A stretch of DNA of 11,930 bases from Planctomycetaceae bacterium. Lineage in GTDB: Bacteria; Planctomycetota; Planctomycetia; Pirellulales; Thermoguttaceae. Numbering within the stretch: the first letter of the stretch is position 1; each line of letters begins with the position of its first letter. The stretch covers positions 1 to 11,930 of the forward strand of contig WRCR01000075.1 in NCBI GenBank assembly GCA_009783865.1. Reading direction: 5' to 3'. The position numbers and the translations under genes were made by a program. Shown one piece after another: positions 7,246 through 11,930 of the stretch. The notes below the pieces were generated by a model, which saw nothing but the letters and a program-made list of their open reading frames with translations, did not search any database and had not been told where the DNA came from.

Positions 7246-7293
7246 GAGTTTTTAGTCGTGCATTCTTAGCGGTATTTTTCACGTAATTTTTTT

Positions 7294-7299
7294 GAAGGA
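7294..7299 (+). promoter_or_regulatory. Ribosome binding site deciding a TTG start
   Basis: GAAGGA lies 7 nt before the TTG at 7307, ideal spacing, whereas it falls inside the coding part of the longer reading that starts at the TTG at 7292. No ATG is available in frame near the start. The shorter start is therefore preferred, which implies reduced initiation from a non-ATG codon. Confidence 0.6.
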
Positions 7300-7306
7300 C
7301 TTCCCA

Positions 7307-10300
7307 TTGTCGGAAAATAACGAACAAAAATCTCTCGAAAAAGAATACAGGCAGGCGATTCGCAAAAGATATATCCTTGCCGGTAGTATTGTTTTCCTTG
7401 TATTGGCGGTTCTCGGAATGGTAATCGGGGCTTTGCTGTACTCACGCCGCGCCGAAACATTTGTTCCGCCCAAATACGATAATCTTGAAACAGAATCGCC
7501 GCAATACTGGCGTGAACGAACCCAATTCAACATCGATTATGTCCGCAGTCAACAGTTGCCGGAAGCGGAACAAACAAAGTATTTGCGCACCTTGGTGTTG
7601 AATGACATCAAGACCTTGAGTCGTTCGGAATTGCCTTATGACCGCATCCGCGCCTTGCTTGATATTGCTCTAACGCTTGCAGAAAACGATGTTGACATTA
7701 ACATCGACAGTGTAGTCCGAGGAATAGAAGACAGGGATAATGCTTACGAGATTTGCGGCAGAATCTATATCTCGCAGGCATTGATGCATTTACGTCTCAA
7801 CAACCGCACGGCAGCAAGAACCGCCGTTGCGGACTACATGCGTCTGTTCGTTACCAATGATTTGAAACTGGATTCTGCAATCAACGAGTTTTCTTTCTGC
7901 GGAGCAGTAACGATTTTTTCTCTCTCAGATGACAACAATTCGTTAAACGATTTATTCCAGAAACATTTGGCTTATTCTCATCGGATAGGTGACGATAAAA
8001 GGATGCGGGCGGTCCGCATCATTGCCGGTGAGTTGACAAGAGTCGGACGCAGCCGGCAAGCAATTGAAACGCTCAAGTACATAACAGATGCGGTGGAATT
8101 CTGCCGCGCCTGTCAACTGATTATTTCGCTGTCGGCAAGACCGCCGGAAATCAAACCGGTTGGACCTGCCGTTATGTCCGCAGCGGTACTGCAATCGGGA
8201 ATGATGCCGCCGCTAAAAAATGAACAATTTGTGATAAACACCATCAATGAGATAATCAACTTTATTGTTAATTCCGAGTCCGTCGACGTACAGATTGATA
8301 TATTAGTCCGATTGAGCGGTTCACAGATGATGTGCGACCCTGATATTCACAGATTATTTAAAGATGCTCTTAAAGGAAACGACCAAATTGATGACATTAT
8401 CAAAAAATCTGCTCTTCGTCTTTTGAACGAACCGCAGTCGGAAACAATCCGCATAGCGTTAAAAATGCCTCCGCTGCCGGAAGAGAAACGGGTAAAGATA
8501 AACATAGACACCGCACAAGAAAACTGGAATGTCAGTTGGGGAGCATACGCCGGTGCCAACGATGTTCTCGTTCCCGAACTTGTTAAACAGATTTCCGACA
8601 TCCGTTTTTTCCGTATTTTTTCCAGAACGGCAAGAGGATATCTATCTGCATCGCGGAACAGCGATGCCGTCAAAGTTATCCAAAGAGCGAAAGAAATTGT
8701 TGACGGGATGGAAGACCCGGCTGAACGGGTTGCCCGTTTGCTGACAATCGCAGAATTGCAAATCGGGGCGGGCAACATAAACTCTGCACGAAGTACTTTA
8801 TTGGAGGCTGGGTTGCCGCCGAAAACATCAGAAAGACCGGCATTATTGACAGCAGGAAACGAAGATACCGTTGTTTATTCTGAAAGCCGCCTGTCGGAAT
8901 TAGCCCGATTGCAAATCGTCGCAAGATTTTTTGACGACGCACTCAATACAATTAAGTACATTGATTCCGAAACCGTTCGGGATGACAATTACGACTTTTT
9001 AGTGCAGGAACTCATACAGGTTGGTCTCATAGACGAGGCGAAAAAAGTTATCGAAAAAATAAACGATGCGGCAATAAAATCGGAGAAGGAACATATACTT
9101 GCCGTTCTTGAGAAGGGACTCGGTTCTGCAAGCGAAGAACACCTCAAAGCATTAAGGGTGTCTTGGACAGAACAGTTGCAGAATGACGATGACTTGGTGC
9201 GGTGCATCAAACAACTGATTAGACGGGGACTGCTTCCGACGACAATTTCCGTTGTCTATAAAATAAGTGATATCAAAGTCAAGTCCGAAAATCTTTCCCG
9301 GATTGCTGTCGAATATCTGCAACTTTGGACTGCATATAACGGTGATACAGAACAGCATAAAACCGTCAGAGCAAATCTTCAGAAACAAATTTTTGAACTC
9401 TCCGAAAGCATTCCTGATGTTTTAATCCGTTCACAACTGCAGCAGAAAATCGTTGCGATAATGCTGCCGGAAGCAGAAAAAATTGACGGATTAAAAGGAA
9501 TACTCATAAAAACAGTGAACGAATTGCTTGCCGCTCCTTCGCCGTTTATGACGCTTAACTGTCAACAAACCGGCACACCGGCGGAAGTGAAATCGATGTT
9601 AATAACGGAGTTGCTTCTTCAGAAAATTGCTCTTGAGAGGGTTATAAGAGGAAAAGCGGACGAACTGCCGTTTGTCGATGTTGACTACGATAAAAAACTT
9701 TACACCGACGTTAGAAACAGCATTGATATTGCTGTCGAATTGTTAAATGAAGCGGAAACAACACTTGACCGCGGTACCGCCTTGAGCAACTTGGGACGTA
9801 TCCTTCTGCAAATTGGACGGAACCAAGCGGCAATGCAAATGCTTGACGAAGCGAAAGATACGGCAAATGAATTATCCGACAAAACGGAGACCGTTACTGT
9901 GATGCTCACCATTCCGCCGATAGTTCAATTACTGGGACAGCACAATACTGCCAGAGAAGTATTTCAGCGGATGGCAACGACGGTTTCGGAATCTTTCGTG
10001 ATGAAACGAGGCGACATGGAATCTGTTTTATATTGGCGGCAGCGCGATGTAGAGTTAGACCGGATTATCCGCAAAATGATTCAACTTGACTATGTTTCCG
10101 ATGCCATCGGTTTTTCAGTGATGATTGACGAGCCGGTAATTCGCGACCGATTGCAGCGAACCGCATCTTACATCCATTTGGACAAAAAATACTTTCCGGA
10201 AGCGGAAGCCGCAGCGCGCAGGATAACTAACGAAGTTATCCGCCGTGAAACCATTCAGGACGTTTCATTCCTGCGGAGAAGTGCGGACCAAGAACAAAAA

Positions 10301-10348
10301 CAAAATGCAAAAGAACCGAAGCAGGACATGACAGAGGAGACAAAATAA
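7307..10348 (+). CDS. Membrane-anchored helical solenoid (TPR-like) protein, unknown function
   Basis: I do not recognise this gene as a named family. It encodes about 1013 residues from the TTG at 7307 (1018 from the TTG at 7292). A basic N-terminus (EKEYRQAIRKR) leads into one transmembrane helix (about residues 22-46, YILAGSIVFLVLAVLGMVIG) followed by SRR. The rest is almost wholly alpha-helical. Degenerate helix-hairpin repeats follow a pattern like R-x3-L-x2-I-A-x2-L-x3-G-x4-A-x3-L, for example RVARLLTIAELQIGAGNINS and ALSNLGRILLQIGRNQAAMQ; others include LVQELIQVGLIDEAKKVIEK. The tail is short and very charged. No catalytic motif is visible. This suggests a TPR-like scaffold held at the membrane; whether the solenoid is cytoplasmic or periplasmic is unclear. 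Its stop overlaps the rhaB start by one base (TAATG), so the two are co-transcribed and probably translationally coupled, yet no known role joins them. Confidence 0.8.
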   Translation: MSENNEQKSLEKEYRQAIRKRYILAGSIVFLVLAVLGMVIGALLYSRRAETFVPPKYDNLETESPQYWRERTQFNIDYVRSQQLPEAEQTKYLRTLVLNDIKTLSRSELPYDRIRALLDIALTLAENDVDINIDSVVRGIEDRDNAYEICGRIYISQALMHLRLNNRTAARTAVADYMRLFVTNDLKLDSAINEFSFCGAVTIFSLSDDNNSLNDLFQKHLAYSHRIGDDKRMRAVRIIAGELTRVGRSRQAIETLKYITDAVEFCRACQLIISLSARPPEIKPVGPAVMSAAVLQSGMMPPLKNEQFVINTINEIINFIVNSESVDVQIDILVRLSGSQMMCDPDIHRLFKDALKGNDQIDDIIKKSALRLLNEPQSETIRIALKMPPLPEEKRVKINIDTAQENWNVSWGAYAGANDVLVPELVKQISDIRFFRIFSRTARGYLSASRNSDAVKVIQRAKEIVDGMEDPAERVARLLTIAELQIGAGNINSARSTLLEAGLPPKTSERPALLTAGNEDTVVYSESRLSELARLQIVARFFDDALNTIKYIDSETVRDDNYDFLVQELIQVGLIDEAKKVIEKINDAAIKSEKEHILAVLEKGLGSASEEHLKALRVSWTEQLQNDDDLVRCIKQLIRRGLLPTTISVVYKISDIKVKSENLSRIAVEYLQLWTAYNGDTEQHKTVRANLQKQIFELSESIPDVLIRSQLQQKIVAIMLPEAEKIDGLKGILIKTVNELLAAPSPFMTLNCQQTGTPAEVKSMLITELLLQKIALERVIRGKADELPFVDVDYDKKLYTDVRNSIDIAVELLNEAETTLDRGTALSNLGRILLQIGRNQAAMQMLDEAKDTANELSDKTETVTVMLTIPPIVQLLGQHNTAREVFQRMATTVSESFVMKRGDMESVLYWRQRDVELDRIIRKMIQLDYVSDAIGFSVMIDEPVIRDRLQRTASYIHLDKKYFPEAEAAARRITNEVIRRETIQDVSFLRRSADQEQKQNAKEPKQDMTEETK
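10334..10339 (+). promoter_or_regulatory. Ribosome binding site of rhaB inside the preceding gene
   Basis: GAGGAG sits within the last codons of the solenoid protein gene, 8 nt before the rhaB ATG at 10348. With the TAATG stop/start overlap it fits coupled or re-initiating translation of rhaB, while still allowing independent initiation. Confidence 0.7.
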
Positions 10349-11859
10349 TGCCGAAACGGAAAACCTATCTTGCCGTTGATATGGGGGCTTCCAGCGGAAG
10401 ACATCTTGCCGGTCATTTTGACGGTGAAACTTTAACTCTTGAAGAAATTTACCGCTTTGAAAACGGTCCAGCGAACATCGCTGGTACACTGTTTTGGAAT
10501 CTTCCCGGTCTTTGGTCAAGCGTCCAAACCGGTCTTCAAGCGGCGGCAGCCCGTTTCGGTGATAACATAACCAGTGTTGGTGTCGATACTTGGGGCGTTG
10601 ATTTCGCGCTGCTGGGTAAGAACGATACGCTGCTCTCCAATCCGGTTTGTTATCGGGACGCAAGAACTGACGGCGTAATGGAAAAAGCGTTTCAAACGGT
10701 TCAGCGAAGCGAGATTTTTCAACAGACCGGCTTGCAATTCATGCAGTTTAACACGCTGTATCAGTTAATTGCGATGAAGGCGGCGCAAAATCCACTGCTC
10801 GATATTGCGGAATCATTTCTGATGATGCCCGACTTCTTTCACTTTCTTTTGAGCGGTGAAAAAAGCAATGAATTTACAGATGCAACGACAACACAGTTCT
10901 TCAATCCCGTCAAAAATGATTGGGCAGTTGACTTGCTGAACCGCTTCGGGCTGCCGACTTCGATACTTCGCAAGGTTTCGCCGCCCGGAACGGTACTCGG
11001 CAATCTTCGCAAGAATATTGCGGAGTCAACCGGTTTGACGAAGACCAAAGTTGTACTGCCGGGTTCGCACGACACGGCATCGGCAGTAATGTCTGTTCCG
11101 ACTGCAAGCAAGACCGGTCAAACCGATTGGGCGTACATCAGTTTAGGAACGTGGGCGTTGATGGGGATTGAATCGCCGCAACCGATAGTTAACGAAACGG
11201 TATCGAATTTCAATTTCACGAATGAAGGCGGTGTCGGCGGCACGATGCGGATTCTGAAAAACATCTGCGGTCTCTGGCTGATACAGGAATGCCGGAGAAC
11301 GTGGAATCAGCAGGGACGCACCGGTAAAACGGGACTGCCGCTCGATTGGGAAGACCTCAACTGGATGACGCAGGCGGCGAAACCGCTGGCTTCGTTTATT
11401 GACCCTGATGCGAGAGAATTTTTAGGTCCGACGGATATGCCGAAAGCGATAGCGGATTTCTGTGCTAAAACGAAGCAGCCGATTCCGCAAAGTGAAGGAG
11501 CGGTTCTGCGCTGTGCGCTGGACAGTATTGCGTTGAAGTTCCGCCGGACTTTGGAAATGTGTGAAAAGATTTCTGGAACGAAAATTGATACGTTGCACAT
11601 AGTTGGCGGCGGCACGAAGAATCTGCAACTTTGTCAGGCGGCTGCGGACTGCTGTAATCGGCGGGTCATAACGGGACCGATTGAGGCGACGGGCATCGGC
11701 AACATAATGATGCAGGCGGTAGCGGCGGGCGATGTTTCAAACATTGAACAGGCGCGTCAGGTCATCCGCAGCAGTTTTGAAGTTGCGGAATTCCTGCCGA
11801 ACCCGAACAGCATTTCCGCTTGGGACACTGCTTATGAAAAGTTTGTGAATATGTTTTGA
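10348..11859 (+). CDS. rhaB: Rhamnulokinase (FGGY carbohydrate kinase)
   Basis: RhaB phosphorylates L-rhamnulose at C1 with ATP in the cytoplasm, the second step of L-rhamnose breakdown after RhaA and before the aldolase RhaD. At 503 residues it is full length for the family. FGGY features are clear: N-terminal phosphate loop AVDMGASSGR (9-18), RFENG (36-40), VGVDTWGVDF (77-86), CYRDARTDG (101-109), QTGLQFMQFNTLYQL (126-140), GSHDTASAV (239-247) with catalytic base D242, ISLGTWALMG (264-273), and C-terminal adenosine-binding VGGGTKN (419-425). The VDTWGVDFALL and QFNTLYQL phrases favour rhamnulokinase over xylulo- or glycerol kinases; activity on L-fuculose or related ketoses is possible. Neither rhaA nor rhaD is in the window, and the upstream partner is a solenoid protein, so this is not a standard rha operon. 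A two-hairpin repeat follows 25 nt after the stop. Confidence 0.92.
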   Translation: MPKRKTYLAVDMGASSGRHLAGHFDGETLTLEEIYRFENGPANIAGTLFWNLPGLWSSVQTGLQAAAARFGDNITSVGVDTWGVDFALLGKNDTLLSNPVCYRDARTDGVMEKAFQTVQRSEIFQQTGLQFMQFNTLYQLIAMKAAQNPLLDIAESFLMMPDFFHFLLSGEKSNEFTDATTTQFFNPVKNDWAVDLLNRFGLPTSILRKVSPPGTVLGNLRKNIAESTGLTKTKVVLPGSHDTASAVMSVPTASKTGQTDWAYISLGTWALMGIESPQPIVNETVSNFNFTNEGGVGGTMRILKNICGLWLIQECRRTWNQQGRTGKTGLPLDWEDLNWMTQAAKPLASFIDPDAREFLGPTDMPKAIADFCAKTKQPIPQSEGAVLRCALDSIALKFRRTLEMCEKISGTKIDTLHIVGGGTKNLQLCQAAADCCNRRVITGPIEATGIGNIMMQAVAAGDVSNIEQARQVIRSSFEVAEFLPNPNSISAWDTAYEKFVNMF

Positions 11860-11884
11860 TATGCGGCGTTGCATGAAAACATTT

Positions 11885-11930
11885 AGCCGGTACTCCGGCT
11901 TCAAATACGAGCGGCGGGTGATAACCCGCC
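11885..11930 (+). repeat. Two-hairpin palindromic intergenic repeat, copy 2 (reaches the window edge)
   Basis: AGCCGG-TACT-CCGGCT (11885-11900) is a perfect 6-bp hairpin. After a 12-nt spacer, GGCGGGT-GATA-ACCCGCC (11913-11930) forms a perfect 7-bp hairpin that ends at the window boundary. The first module is the inverse of the CCGGAGTACCGG segment at 1107-1118. The second has the same GC-stem-with-A-rich-loop design as 1081-1100 and 3187-3206. It may also help terminate rhaB transcription, but any T-run would lie outside the window. Confidence 0.65.

Noticed and set aside
6747..7247. Plus-strand frame across the sulfatase remnant and the divergent promoter region
   Set aside because: Very basic composition, no recognisable motif, no ribosome binding site, and it runs antisense through recognisable sulfatase codons and the promoters.
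7307..11859. A defence or conflict system formed by the solenoid protein and its neighbour
   Set aside because: The neighbour is a clear metabolic kinase with an intact active site, and the solenoid protein has no nuclease, NTPase, TIR or other effector motif that I can see.

Overview
The window reads as chromosomal DNA of a Planctomycetota-type bacterium of intermediate GC content, possibly one of the gut-associated Pirellulales-like lineages. This is an inference from memory of families: a helical-repeat protein of a kind I associate with Pirellula and Rhodopirellula relatives, a very large secreted DUF6259-like protein beside a sulfatase remnant, secreted enzymes with Sec signals and no SusC/SusD pair, and an L-rhamnulose-kinase gene. 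Nothing in the sequence fixes the species. No tRNA, rRNA, CRISPR array, transposase or phage gene is visible.

Layout. A left block on the + strand holds the 3' part of a helical-repeat protein (1-1071), a secreted GH13 alpha-amylase-family enzyme (1131-2552) and a CYTH-domain phosphohydrolase/cyclase-like protein (2591-3175). It is closed by a strong intrinsic terminator (3187-3226). A middle block on the - strand holds a sulfatase gene that has lost its core, including the active-site motif, in frame (6627-7067), followed 34 nt later by a 1120-residue secreted DUF6259-like protein (3230-6592). A right block on the + strand starts from an AT-rich divergent promoter region (7068-7306). It holds a large membrane-anchored helical solenoid protein of unknown function (7307-10348), whose stop codon overlaps the start codon of rhamnulokinase rhaB (10348-11859).

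How the genes may work together. Three products (amylase-family enzyme, DUF6259-like protein, sulfatase remnant) have signal peptides and look directed at extracellular or periplasmic glycans, and RhaB feeds deoxysugar released from such glycans into central metabolism. This fits scavenging of plant, algal or host glycans, but the substrates are not determined by the sequence. The CYTH protein and the solenoid protein have no evident place in that pathway.

Points worth most attention: the clean internal deletion of the sulfatase; the tight TAATG coupling of an undescribed membrane-anchored solenoid protein to rhaB; and a modular palindromic intergenic repeat present at 1081-1120 and 11885-11930, with its second half also serving as the terminator at 3187. 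I see no convincing complete new defence or mobile system here.
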